Notes: generated from the sequence alone by a model not told the origin. Counted from the stretch's first letter, positions 1-6,606 are shown. The stretch: DNA of 6,606 bases from Euryarchaeota archaeon UBA175 (GCA_002497895.1 DAFD01000064.1:1-6606), one strand, 5' to 3'. A program made the numbers and translations.

Positions 1-1
1 A

Positions 2-961
2 GGGGCAGAAGAGTCCACACGAACCTGGTCAGTTTGTAGAAAATTATTCGATGAGCGAGTCGTCACTCAAGCCCTTGATATTGGGGCTGACATTTTACTT
101 TCATCAAAGCCAGTTGAGGCGGTTATCACGGAATCTGGTGTCGAATTAAATGTCAATGTCGATGGTCAATTACAATCATTTTCCTGCAAATTATTGTGCG
201 GCGCCGATGGAGCTCATTCTTGGGTTCGTCGCACATTCAGAATGGGTAGACCGAAAGAATTGATGATAGGATTCCAAGTCGAGGTGACTGGTTATCCTGG
301 TGAAGAAGGTAGATTGGATATGTTCACTGGCGAAGATATTGCTCCGGGATTCTTCGCATGGGCTATCCCATCAGGAGACACCACGAGAATAGGAAATTGG
401 ACGTTACCTGAGCGGTTGAATGGTAGATCTTGTGAAGACCTTCTCGTAGCATTAAAATCATCACAGGTTTGGAAGGAAAGATTTGCAGAATGCCGCGAAG
501 TTGGCCGGTTTTGTGGCCCGATCCCATCCGGCTTAATCCTCAAACCTATGAAACAAAGAGTCGCTGTATTCGGAGATGCAGCTGGACTTTGTAAACCAAC
601 TACAGGAGGTGGTATCGGCAAGGGATTCGATCAAGTAGACTTGATGATTGAAGGGTTAGTTTCGGCTCTCCAAGAGAATAATTTTTCACCAACTGTTGTT
701 AGAAATTTGAATTCAAGCCTCGATGGATTACGACGAAGTCAATCTAGATCCCGAGGATTGAGAAATGCCTTCTTGACCGAGTGTACTGATGAAGAACTCG
801 ACGAGATTTGGGCGGTCTGGTCTCGTCCAGAAGTGATTGAATTAATCGATGAATTTGGAGAAATCGAGAATCCAATCCCTCTCGGAATCAAGATGCTGAA
901 GAATATTCCAGAATTCAGAAGGCTGACCAGTAAGGCAGCGAGAGCGCTGATTTGGGGATGA
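2..961 (+). CDS. Geranylgeranyl reductase family FAD-dependent oxidoreductase (5' end missing)
   Basis: This is the C-terminal 319 residues of a flavoprotein of the geranylgeranyl reductase family, which hydrogenates isoprenoid double bonds of archaeal membrane lipids or, in some relatives, quinone side chains. Numbering from the first visible codon, one sees GADGAHSWVRR at 67-77 (the family's GADG..S.VR segment), FFAWAIPSGD at 117-126 (close to the YxWxFP substrate-pocket motif), and GDAAG at 191-195 followed by PTTGGGI at 199-205 (FAD-binding). The C-terminal stretch with IENPIPLGIKMLKNIPEF resembles the family's C-terminal region. The frame is open to the left edge, so the N-terminal dinucleotide-binding glycine motif (roughly the first 80-100 residues) lies outside. 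A TTG at 194 falls inside the GADG region and is not a start. The stop lies 4 bases before the next gene, suggesting one transcript. The family is secure; lipid versus quinone substrate cannot be decided. Confidence 0.9.
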   Translation, partial: GAEESTRTWSVCRKLFDERVVTQALDIGADILLSSKPVEAVITESGVELNVNVDGQLQSFSCKLLCGADGAHSWVRRTFRMGRPKELMIGFQVEVTGYPGEEGRLDMFTGEDIAPGFFAWAIPSGDTTRIGNWTLPERLNGRSCEDLLVALKSSQVWKERFAECREVGRFCGPIPSGLILKPMKQRVAVFGDAAGLCKPTTGGGIGKGFDQVDLMIEGLVSALQENNFSPTVVRNLNSSLDGLRRSQSRSRGLRNAFLTECTDEELDEIWAVWSRPEVIELIDEFGEIENPIPLGIKMLKNIPEFRRLTSKAARALIWG

Positions 962-965
962 ATGA

Positions 966-2042
966 ATGGAATCGGTTCAAAGAATCAGGTACCCACCATT
1001 CGATCACTCGAATGTTGACCCTGAATCTTTACCTATCACTGAAGTTATAGTTACATCAAATTCCCCACCACCAACACCATTCAGAATCGGTTCAGAAAAT
1101 GGTTGGCTAGTCGAATGGAGGAATACAAAACCTGGTGATGAAAATCTTCCAAGAATAAATTCCGTAACTACAACCGCGACTCTTCCTTTCCTGATGCGAA
1201 CCCGGAATGGATGGTACATCAATCCAGACCCATTGCACTCGGTCGCTCGACGGACTATTGCTCCAACTGTCGTGCTCCTAATCGTTTCATTATTCCTCCA
1301 CGCTATTGCACCTGCTCTCAGTGACATTCCATTCCTTTCCTGGTTAACCCAAGGATCCTACAAAATTGGGCCCTTAGATTATCCAAAATTACTCTTCATC
1401 AGCTTCCCGATCTTCGTTTTACCAATTATTATTCGAATGATTGCAAATTCAAGAGATATTGCCCGACAGAATGCGTACATAGCAAAGCCGCTCGAAGATC
1501 TAGATATCTCCTTCACCACTGGTGATGGTTGGTTAGAGGTGCAAAGTTTGGACCTACCAGAAGGTGTTGTAATTGACGGATTTCACCTTCAAGCCGGTGT
1601 GGCAATTCCAGAAAGGAAAACCATGCTTCAAGCATCAAACAGGCCCGAAGGAGGTCAACCACCACCTGGAATGTCGACTGTACTTCCAGATAAGCGAATA
1701 TCATCAGGTGATGAGCATGGAACTGGTGTAGGTGAAGCTACACCATTACCTGTCGAACATGCCCGAGTTTTGTTATTGGAACCGCTAAGAGTTCGCGCCC
1801 TCGGGCCCTATGTTCCATCCGATGCTGAGTTTCCTATACGATTAGAGGGGCCTGAGGAAAGTTGGCCCGGAACCATTTACTCATCTCTAATCGCTTTCCA
1901 CTGGGAAATTCATGTTCATGCAGAATGGAATGGAACGAGTGTTAGGTGGGTTAAGCCAGTGATCATGCCACAGACCGATGAGCCTGTAATAATCGATGAA
2001 TTACCCCTAAGGGGAGCACGCTCGGAAGACGCCAAGGACTGA
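966..2042 (+). CDS. Unrecognised membrane protein with two transmembrane helices and a soluble C-terminal domain
   Basis: I do not recognise this 358-residue protein. It has no signal peptide. Residues 1-95 are a soluble, proline-containing region with paired GW motifs (NGWLVEW near 45-51, NGWYINP near 81-87). Two hydrophobic helices follow, about 98-118 (TVVLLIVSLFLHAIAPAL) and 140-160 (LLFISFPIFVLPIIIRMIA), forming a hairpin with a short loop. Residues 165-215 look beta-rich, 220-262 are a Gly/Pro-rich linker, and 265-345 are again beta-rich. The segment around 285-335 (acidic loop, then AFHWEIHVHAEWNG and WVKPVIMP) faintly resembles the second strand pair of arrestin-like folds; this is only an impression. 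The ATG is 4 bases past the reductase stop, so translation is probably coupled and the protein may serve at the membrane with it. An ATG at 962 is in another frame. It ends directly against the convergent gene. Confidence 0.8.
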   Translation: MESVQRIRYPPFDHSNVDPESLPITEVIVTSNSPPPTPFRIGSENGWLVEWRNTKPGDENLPRINSVTTTATLPFLMRTRNGWYINPDPLHSVARRTIAPTVVLLIVSLFLHAIAPALSDIPFLSWLTQGSYKIGPLDYPKLLFISFPIFVLPIIIRMIANSRDIARQNAYIAKPLEDLDISFTTGDGWLEVQSLDLPEGVVIDGFHLQAGVAIPERKTMLQASNRPEGGQPPPGMSTVLPDKRISSGDEHGTGVGEATPLPVEHARVLLLEPLRVRALGPYVPSDAEFPIRLEGPEESWPGTIYSSLIAFHWEIHVHAEWNGTSVRWVKPVIMPQTDEPVIIDELPLRGARSEDAKD

Positions 2043-3221
2043 TTAAGCCGGCTGAAGCGGTGGAGGACAGGGTAGAACTCCCTCTTCGAGGACATCAGTT
2101 TCAAGGTGCCTATAATTGGAATCACGCTTCTGTGGCACGAATCCTGCACGTAGGATAGTCCACTGCAATTCATCTTCTCCAGCAAGTGTTTTCGTCGTGC
2201 CAGATGCTGATACCACATTCTCTTCCATCATCGTAGAACCAGCATCATCAGCCCCTGCAAAAAGAGCCATCTGAGCAACCCCCATACCCATAGTAGGCCA
2301 AGAAGCTTGGATGTGAGGAATGTTATCGAAGAATAATCTCGAAATCGCTACATGACGCAGATATTCGTGAGCACTCGCGCCCAATTCAACACGATTTTGG
2401 CCACGATTTCTTTTTCCGAATGAATTGTTTTCAAGTTGGACTGGCCATGCAATGAATGATGTAAAACCATCAAAACCCTGCTTGAGGCTGTCGTCCTGCA
2501 AAGAACGCACTCGCTGCATGTGTTGGACTCGGTGAAGATTCGACTCTCCGAATCCGATTACGTTGGTCGCTGAGGTCGTCAGACCTAGTTGCTGCGCCTC
2601 TTGCATGACTCGGAGCCAATTATCTGCACCGCCTTTCTTTGGTGAAATATCCAACCTTACTTCATCAACGAGCATTTCGGCACCGCCTCCGGGTAAACCG
2701 TGCATTCCTGCATCCTTGAAGCGGCGTAGCACTTCGATTGTTGACAAGCCGCAAACCTCCGCTATTCCTTCGATTTCGATTGGAGAAAAACAATCGAGAT
2801 CGATCGATGGGTGTCTGGATTTCAATTCATTGAGCAAGTCAAGATACCATTCAATCGGTAATTCTGGGTGAACCCCGCCCTGCATCAATACTCGAGAGCC
2901 TCCAATTGCCTCAAGTTCGGAAAGACGAGCGCTGATTTGATCGGTTGTTTGAGTATAGGTTTCTTCGTGACCGGGTGGGCGGTAGAAGGAACAGAATTGG
3001 CAATTGATTGTACATACATTTGTATAATTCACATTCCTATCAACAAGATAAGTCACCTTGTTTCCTGGGACTCTCTTTCGACGCATTTCGAGGCCTGCGA
3101 AGAGAAGATCGTTCTGATCGGCTTCGTCGTAAAGTAGCGTAGCTTCTTCAACGCTCAAACGAGGTGGATTCACCTCTAATTGTGACTCGAGGATTGCCCT
3201 CCAGTCGCTCATCGCGCTCAC
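2043..3221 (-). CDS. mqnC: MqnC-type radical SAM enzyme (cyclic dehypoxanthinyl futalosine synthase)
   Basis: A 392-residue radical SAM protein of the CofG/CofH/MqnC/MqnE group. MqnC cyclises dehypoxanthine futalosine in the futalosine pathway to menaquinone. The 4Fe-4S/SAM motif CxxxCxxC is at C70, C74 and C77, inside NYTNVCTINCQFCSFYR, followed by GHEETY. Further family blocks are MQGGVHPELPIEWY (113-126), FSPIEI (145-150), LPGGGAE (176-182), SRLFFDNIPHIQASW (294-308) and MEENVVSASG (332-341). LPGGGAE and IQASW favour MqnC over CofH, which typically has GTAAE at the first place. Length is normal. The outer start is a GTG overlapping the upstream peptidase stop (GTGA); an in-frame ATG at 3212 has better-spaced ribosome-binding sequence and may be the true start. 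It is the second gene of a peptidase-mqnC unit. No other menaquinone gene is in the window, so the exact substrate is inferred from family blocks. Confidence 0.85.
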   Translation of the reverse strand: MSAMSDWRAILESQLEVNPPRLSVEEATLLYDEADQNDLLFAGLEMRRKRVPGNKVTYLVDRNVNYTNVCTINCQFCSFYRPPGHEETYTQTTDQISARLSELEAIGGSRVLMQGGVHPELPIEWYLDLLNELKSRHPSIDLDCFSPIEIEGIAEVCGLSTIEVLRRFKDAGMHGLPGGGAEMLVDEVRLDISPKKGGADNWLRVMQEAQQLGLTTSATNVIGFGESNLHRVQHMQRVRSLQDDSLKQGFDGFTSFIAWPVQLENNSFGKRNRGQNRVELGASAHEYLRHVAISRLFFDNIPHIQASWPTMGMGVAQMALFAGADDAGSTMMEENVVSASGTTKTLAGEDELQWTILRAGFVPQKRDSNYRHLETDVLEEGVLPCPPPLQPA

Positions 3222-3228
3222 GCTCCTT
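3213..3228 (-). promoter_or_regulatory. Ribosome-binding region deciding the mqnC start
   Basis: On the minus strand AAGGAG (3228-3223) lies one base before the GTG at 3221, too close to serve it, but 10 bases before the ATG at 3212. The GTGA itself (3221-3218), complementary to the archaeal 16S 3' tail (UCACCUCC), lies 5 bases before that ATG. Both favour the ATG, giving a 389-residue protein and a 5-base gap after the peptidase stop in place of a 4-base overlap. This is inference from spacing. Confidence 0.5.
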
Positions 3229-4573
3229 GACCGACCAGTTCCTCTATTTCAGCAACCGTTTTTGGGCACGAAGCTGTCAGAACTACCGGGCCATCCTTGG
3301 TAATCAAAACATCATCTTCGATTCGAATACCGATTCCAGAATAACGCTCTGGAACTTCGATGTCCGATCGCCAAGAGCCGAAATATAATCCAGGTTCAAC
3401 AGTCAAGACCATGCCCGCCTCGAGTAGCCTTCCATCACCCTCACCTCCAGGTCGAGTGACACCAACATCATGGACGTCCAGACCAAGTGAGTGACTAGTG
3501 CCGTGCATGAAGAATTGACGTGTCTTTCCATCGAGATTCTCGCCCATGGCTTCATCGAAAGTACAATCTAGCACACCTAAATCGATTAGCCCACGTGATA
3601 TGACTTCCATCGTAGCCTTGTGCGAAGCATTCCAAGGAACACCCACACGACAGGCATCAATACCAGCCAACTCGGCAGTCAAAACCAATTCGTATATTTC
3701 TCGCTGAGCCTCACTGAACTTACCGTTAACCGGCCAAGTACGGGTGATGTCCGATGCATATCCATCTACCTCACATCCTGCATCGACGAGAATCAGTTCA
3801 CCATCCTCGACATTTTGATTATTCGCGTGATAATGCAGAATAGTTGCATTATCACCGCCGCCAACAATCGAAGGATAGCTCCACTGCGAGCCTGCTGAAA
3901 GGAAATGTCCCTCAATCGCAGCCTGAACCTGCCACTCACCGATACCTGGTTGTGTAGCCTTCATGGCGGCGACATGTGCTTCGCCGGCCAAGTTAGCCGA
4001 ACTTTGCATCACTGCAACCTCAGCGGCTGATTTACACATCCTCATCTCGTCAATAATCGAAGAAGGATCAGTAATCGACAGTGGCCCCTTTCCGAAGGTA
4101 TTACGATCGCGGCTCTTTCGCGTAAGAGCTGAATTCACTAATTCATCTAGCCCATCGTGCAATTTCTGAACTAAATGAACTGCTTTGGACTCGGAAAGAG
4201 CACCGGTAACAACATCTTCCAGATCATCTAGCGAGTGCGCCGAATCAATAGGCCATCCAGCAACGGCGCCCTCGACACCTATTCGCCGGCCTTCCCAGAT
4301 TTCTGCAAGTGTGTCTTGAGGTTGGACAAACAAGGAGACATTCCAGCCTGAGTCGCCGTGTTGAGCCATTAGAATAGCATCAGGATCAGTCCATCCACAT
4401 AGATACAGAACTGACGAGCTCGCGCGGTATGGATAGGTAACATCGTTTGAGCGTGTAGACGTTGGGTTGGTCGGAATCAGAACCAAGGAATCCTCTGGAA
4501 CCTGAGCGAGAAATCGGGACTGCCGTCCGCGATACTCAGCCTCATCGAAGGGTAGCCCTACCATACTGCTCAC
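3218..4573 (-). CDS. pepP: Xaa-Pro aminopeptidase P (M24B metallopeptidase)
   Basis: A 451-residue cytosolic metallopeptidase that removes an N-terminal residue preceding proline; E. coli PepP is 441 residues. Residues 5-150 match the aminopeptidase P N-terminal domain (TRSNDVTYPYRASSSVLYL at 40-58, then CGWTDPDAILM). The creatinase-fold catalytic domain follows. The five dinuclear-metal ligands are all present: D264 (LVDAG), D275 (SDITRT), H361 (HGTSHSLG), E393 (TVEPG) and E419 (IRIED). The substrate-site histidines H247, H357 and H368 and the R417 preceding the last ligand are also kept, so it should be active. There is no signal peptide. The start may be the GTG at 4573 or the in-frame ATG at 4564; neither has a classical ribosome-binding site except the GTGA before the ATG. 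It is the first gene of a two-gene unit with mqnC. Family certain; a prolidase role is less likely given the AMP_N-type N-terminus. Confidence 0.93.
   Translation of the reverse strand: MSSMVGLPFDEAEYRGRQSRFLAQVPEDSLVLIPTNPTSTRSNDVTYPYRASSSVLYLCGWTDPDAILMAQHGDSGWNVSLFVQPQDTLAEIWEGRRIGVEGAVAGWPIDSAHSLDDLEDVVTGALSESKAVHLVQKLHDGLDELVNSALTRKSRDRNTFGKGPLSITDPSSIIDEMRMCKSAAEVAVMQSSANLAGEAHVAAMKATQPGIGEWQVQAAIEGHFLSAGSQWSYPSIVGGGDNATILHYHANNQNVEDGELILVDAGCEVDGYASDITRTWPVNGKFSEAQREIYELVLTAELAGIDACRVGVPWNASHKATMEVISRGLIDLGVLDCTFDEAMGENLDGKTRQFFMHGTSHSLGLDVHDVGVTRPGGEGDGRLLEAGMVLTVEPGLYFGSWRSDIEVPERYSGIGIRIEDDVLITKDGPVVLTASCPKTVAEIEELVGQGA
4565..4573 (-). promoter_or_regulatory. GTGA motif before the pepP ATG
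   Basis: GTGA (4573-4570) stands 5 bases before an in-frame ATG at 4564, the same spacing as at the mqnC start. It can be read either as a GTG start codon or as a short ribosome-binding motif pairing with UCAC of the archaeal 16S tail. If the latter, the peptidase has 448 residues. The sequence alone does not settle it. Confidence 0.35.
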
Positions 4574-4611
4574 GTCTGCGCGACGAGTGAGGCGTTCTTA
4601 GGACTGTGGGA

Positions 4612-4620
4612 CAATAAACT
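4612..4620 (-). promoter_or_regulatory. Possible TATA-like element for the pepP-mqnC unit
   Basis: In the 59-base gap between the surface-protein stop and pepP, the minus strand reads AGTTTATTG (4620-4612), the only A/T-rich block in the gap. With the usual archaeal distance of about 25 bases from TATA box to transcription start, transcription would begin near 4590 and leave a short leader of roughly 16-25 bases. No clear purine-rich BRE precedes it, so this is a weak call. Confidence 0.3.
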
Positions 4621-4632
4621 GAGAGGAATTGT

Positions 4633-6108
4633 TCAGGGCTTCCACTTTGGAATACTCTTCTCACTGCCTCCACGAAGGCGTTGAGCTATGGCATAAGTCA
4701 GGAAAAGAGCACTGAAAACTAGACCGATAAGAACTACAGGGAATGGCTTGACTTCGTCAGGATGGACCAATTGTACCGAGAGAGTTGCCACCTCGCCGTC
4801 GTCATCGATAACTTCGAGCGTCAACCAAGCGCGATATACACTATCTTCAGGCCAAACGAAATCCCGATTGCAACCCTCGTATAATGGAACACCGTCAAAG
4901 AGCCAAATGCAGCGTAGTGCACCTGCATCGTTCTCCGTATCTGTGCTTAAAGTGGCATCGATTAGAGTATTGGAAGGCGCCTTAAGACGTATTTCTTCGC
5001 CATCGGAGACCGAAATCCCATCAATAGACAGAGAAGCGGTAGGGACACGATTGTGAATATCAAATTCAACCACGCTTGTTGATGAAAGTCCTCCTTGATC
5101 GTAAACGGTGAGACTAAGCGTGAAATTACCACAACTTGTAGCAGATACGCTGTAAGCGGTCAAATCATCACCCATCTGGACATCGACAGGTATCGTTCCA
5201 GTGTGAGAGGGGCGTCTTAGTGTCCAAACATAGTACATGTCAGTCCTTCCCCAATAAGGATCTTCAGTCATTGAGGCATCAAAGGTGTGCCACTCATTTG
5301 TTTCTTCTACAGAATCGATGCCATCTACTTTGATGATTGGAGGTGCGTTATTCACACGAATTGAGTAATGTATCATGGCGCCGTCAGAGAAGGCTTGCTC
5401 AAGAGAACAAGCCATCAATTCTACATTCAGCCAGCCATCAAGTTTTGATGATATATCCCAATCGATTTCGAAATAACCACCTGAGAGTACCGTTACTTGT
5501 TGTGCTGTCGATGAACCGGAGCAAGCAAAGACATCAGGGGTATGAGATGCTGTAATGAGACCTTGAGCGAGAGAGCTCTGAATTCCAAGTGTCATCTCGT
5601 CATCGAGATAAGTTCCAATCCATCCACTGATACTTAGAGAGCCTTCGACTAACATCCCAGCTTGATCTTCTGCGATTAGGAAGCCGAGAAGATGTGTAGT
5701 ATTCTCGGCGGCCATGAATACGACACGTGTTTCCATCTTCTCGGTGCCCGAAGTATCCTTCGAATGCAAACTGACGTAGCAAGCACATTCTCCAGTTGCA
5801 TCGAACGATAGATCGAATGACCAAGCCCACTGTGGCCGACTACTGGTTGAATCGATTTCATCAAGAGAAGATTTGAGATCTCCCCCATCGAATGTTGAAC
5901 CATTCTTAGCGACTCGCCAAAAAAATTCGGAAGGCTCTGACTCATCTTCTACTATCCCTGAGAAAGTAATAGTGTCCATAGTGCTGGCACCATTCTCCAC
6001 ATCGATGCTGATGAGAGTCGGATCATCTGCAGAGTCCGCCTGAGTGCTGTTCGAGGTCGCCAACAACACCGCGAGACACAGCAATGAGAGCACACTCAGA
6101 CGCTTCAT
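4633..6108 (-). CDS. Secreted, membrane-anchored surface protein with four Ig/PKD-like modules
   Basis: A 491-residue protein of unknown specific function. It begins with a Sec-type signal peptide (MKR, hydrophobic 4-18, likely cleavage after TQA at 24). Four beta-sandwich-like modules follow: about 30-133, 148-252, 255-352 and 355-448. The last two look PKD-like, with NNAPPIIKVDG and NRVPTASLSIDG openings, W-containing middle strands (YYVWTL, CIWLFDG) and closing strands (LSLTVYDQGG, LTLEVIDDDGE). Residues 454-475 (PFPVVLIGLVFSALFLTYAIA) form a C-terminal helix followed by a basic tail QRLRGGSEK, so the modules lie outside and the tail in the cytoplasm. The ectodomain is Asp/Glu-rich, with seven cysteines (C108, C110, C196, C234, C326, C400, C413) that could form disulphides. 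No catalytic motif is visible; adhesion, cell-envelope or scaffold roles are possible. Its start codon lies in a palindrome. Confidence 0.85.
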   Translation of the reverse strand: MKRLSVLSLLCLAVLLATSNSTQADSADDPTLISIDVENGASTMDTITFSGIVEDESEPSEFFWRVAKNGSTFDGGDLKSSLDEIDSTSSRPQWAWSFDLSFDATGECACYVSLHSKDTSGTEKMETRVVFMAAENTTHLLGFLIAEDQAGMLVEGSLSISGWIGTYLDDEMTLGIQSSLAQGLITASHTPDVFACSGSSTAQQVTVLSGGYFEIDWDISSKLDGWLNVELMACSLEQAFSDGAMIHYSIRVNNAPPIIKVDGIDSVEETNEWHTFDASMTEDPYWGRTDMYYVWTLRRPSHTGTIPVDVQMGDDLTAYSVSATSCGNFTLSLTVYDQGGLSSTSVVEFDIHNRVPTASLSIDGISVSDGEEIRLKAPSNTLIDATLSTDTENDAGALRCIWLFDGVPLYEGCNRDFVWPEDSVYRAWLTLEVIDDDGEVATLSVQLVHPDEVKPFPVVLIGLVFSALFLTYAIAQRLRGGSEKSIPKWKP

Positions 6109-6126
6109 CGAACCCTTGGGTTCGAT
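6107..6126. repeat. Perfect 9-base-arm palindrome on the start codon of the surface-protein gene
   Basis: The + strand reads ATCGAACCC, TT, GGGTTCGAT: two perfectly complementary 9-base arms around a 2-base centre. The left arm contains two bases of the start codon at 6108-6106. As DNA it has the shape of a dimeric-regulator operator. As mRNA from the minus strand it can fold into an 8-pair stem with a CAAG loop that would pair the A and U of the AUG. No second copy was seen in the window. Confidence 0.6.
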
Positions 6127-6159
6127 TACTTGTCTTGAACCTCATGGCGATTTGTTCGA

Positions 6160-6606
6160 TCATCTTTCAGAGATATGCAATTGCCATGACAACTCATCCA
6201 GCCAAGTTCCAAGAGTTTCGCGGTCAACGAATTCATGGCTCGCTTCGGCGGTAAGAATGCAATCACAAGCAGCCGCTGCCAATAATCCAGCATCCTCCAT
6301 CGACAGCCCATTGCCTAGAGCAACTGCAAGGGCTGTCGCAGCCGCGTCGTGCAGGCCAATCTGTTGTTTCGGTGTTGCTGCTGCACAATCGAAGTGCAAA
6401 GTATCACCTTCGGATTGGTAGAGTGTGACTCCATGAACACCTCCGAGAACTACCAAGGCTTCCCAATCGTAGGTCGAAATCAACTCGTCAGCCGCATTCT
6501 GCGAATCTTCGCTTTCAAGTCGACGGCGCATCAATTCCATCCCTCGCATTTCGACAAGAACGACTGTGGCCCCTCTACTTCGCTCTAATCCAGTCAGTTT
6601 TGGATC
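6160..6606 (-). CDS. PfkB-family sugar kinase, RfaE1/HldA-like, C-terminal half (5' end missing)
   Basis: The frame is open to the right edge, so 148 C-terminal residues of a longer protein are visible; an internal ATG at 6549 is not the start. The order of blocks matches the C-terminal half of heptose-7-phosphate kinase (RfaE1/HldA, N-terminal part of HldE): DPKLTGLERSRGATVV at 1-16 (family DPKG...YRGATL), LVVLGGVHGVTLYQ near 51-64 (family LVTRGEKGMSL), then GLHDAAATALAVAL at 84-97 followed by SMEDAGLLAAAACDCIL (family TGAGDTVIATLALAL and an Ala-rich helix). The motif normally read GAGD is GLHD here: the aspartate that acts as base, D87, is kept, but the small glycines of the anion hole are not. 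The protein stops straight after the kinase fold, so there is no adenylyltransferase domain as in bifunctional HldE. It may have changed substrate or lost activity. It ends 51 bases before the surface-protein gene. Confidence 0.7.
   Translation of the reverse strand, partial: DPKLTGLERSRGATVVLVEMRGMELMRRRLESEDSQNAADELISTYDWEALVVLGGVHGVTLYQSEGDTLHFDCAAATPKQQIGLHDAAATALAVALGNGLSMEDAGLLAAAACDCILTAEASHEFVDRETLGTWLDELSWQLHISER

Noticed and set aside
194..196. TTG as start of the reductase gene
   Set aside because: It sits just before GADG inside a conserved region, and the frame stays open to base 2 with family-like sequence (RTWSVCRKLFDERV), so the gene is cut by the window edge.
2004..2014. Small palindrome CCCCTAAGGGG near the end of the membrane-protein gene
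   Set aside because: The arms are only 5 bases, it lies inside coding sequence and has no following T-run, so it does not support a terminator call.
2563..3137. Two + strand open frames antisense to mqnC (about 102 and 89 codons)
   Set aside because: They lie wholly opposite well-conserved MqnC blocks and have no family-like sequence; they are shadows of the real frame.
3620..4169. + strand open frames antisense to pepP
   Set aside because: The opposite strand holds all five metal ligands of the peptidase; the antisense frames show no recognisable features.
5600..5945. Alternative minus-strand frames inside the surface-protein gene
   Set aside because: The surface-protein frame is continuous from signal peptide to C-terminal anchor across this stretch; the other frames are Arg-rich translations without domain character.
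6109..6159. Promoter search in the gap between the kinase and the surface-protein gene
   Set aside because: I found no TATA-like block in these 51 bases. The GAGGT on the minus strand near 6140-6144 is about 30 bases from the start codon, too far to be its ribosome-binding site.
6547..6549. ATG as start of the kinase gene
   Set aside because: The upstream codons to the edge encode DPKLTGLERSRGATVV, a conserved kinase block, so this ATG is internal.

Overview
The window is almost fully coding (six genes, longest non-coding stretch about 59 bases). It most likely comes from an archaeon. A geranylgeranyl-reductase-family flavoprotein, as used for archaeal membrane lipids, sits with short or absent leaders, a weak TATA-like element and a Sec-type surface protein built of Ig/PKD-like modules with a C-terminal membrane anchor. 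This mix resembles marine Thermoplasmata-type Euryarchaeota (Marine Group II/III, Poseidoniales-like). That placement is inferred from protein style and was not tested by a search. There are no RNA genes, mobile elements, CRISPR arrays or long repeats that I can see.

Layout. The left third (2-2042, + strand) holds the 3' part of the geranylgeranyl reductase gene and, 4 bases after its stop, an unrecognised two-helix membrane protein; the two look co-transcribed. Their unit runs head-on into a minus-strand series, and the two stop codons abut at 2042/2043 with no spacer. The minus-strand series, read from right to left, is: the C-terminal half of a PfkB/RfaE1-like sugar kinase cut by the window edge (6606-6160), a four-module surface protein (6108-4633), an Xaa-Pro aminopeptidase P (4573-3218), and an MqnC-type radical SAM enzyme (3221-2043) whose reading frame overlaps the peptidase gene by 4 bases.

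How they fit together. The MqnC homologue points to menaquinone made by the futalosine route, and the reductase family can saturate isoprenoid chains of lipids or of quinones. A link between these two convergent genes is therefore possible but unproven. The peptidase is probably a housekeeping enzyme of proline-peptide turnover. The surface protein and the kinase remnant have no obvious tie to the others.

Most worth a second look: a kinase whose normally invariant GAGD motif reads GLHD; a 9-base-arm palindrome lying exactly on the start codon of the surface-protein gene; a repeated GTGAGC-NNN-ATG start arrangement at two adjacent genes; and the unknown membrane protein coupled to the reductase. 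I do not see a clear, complete new system here.
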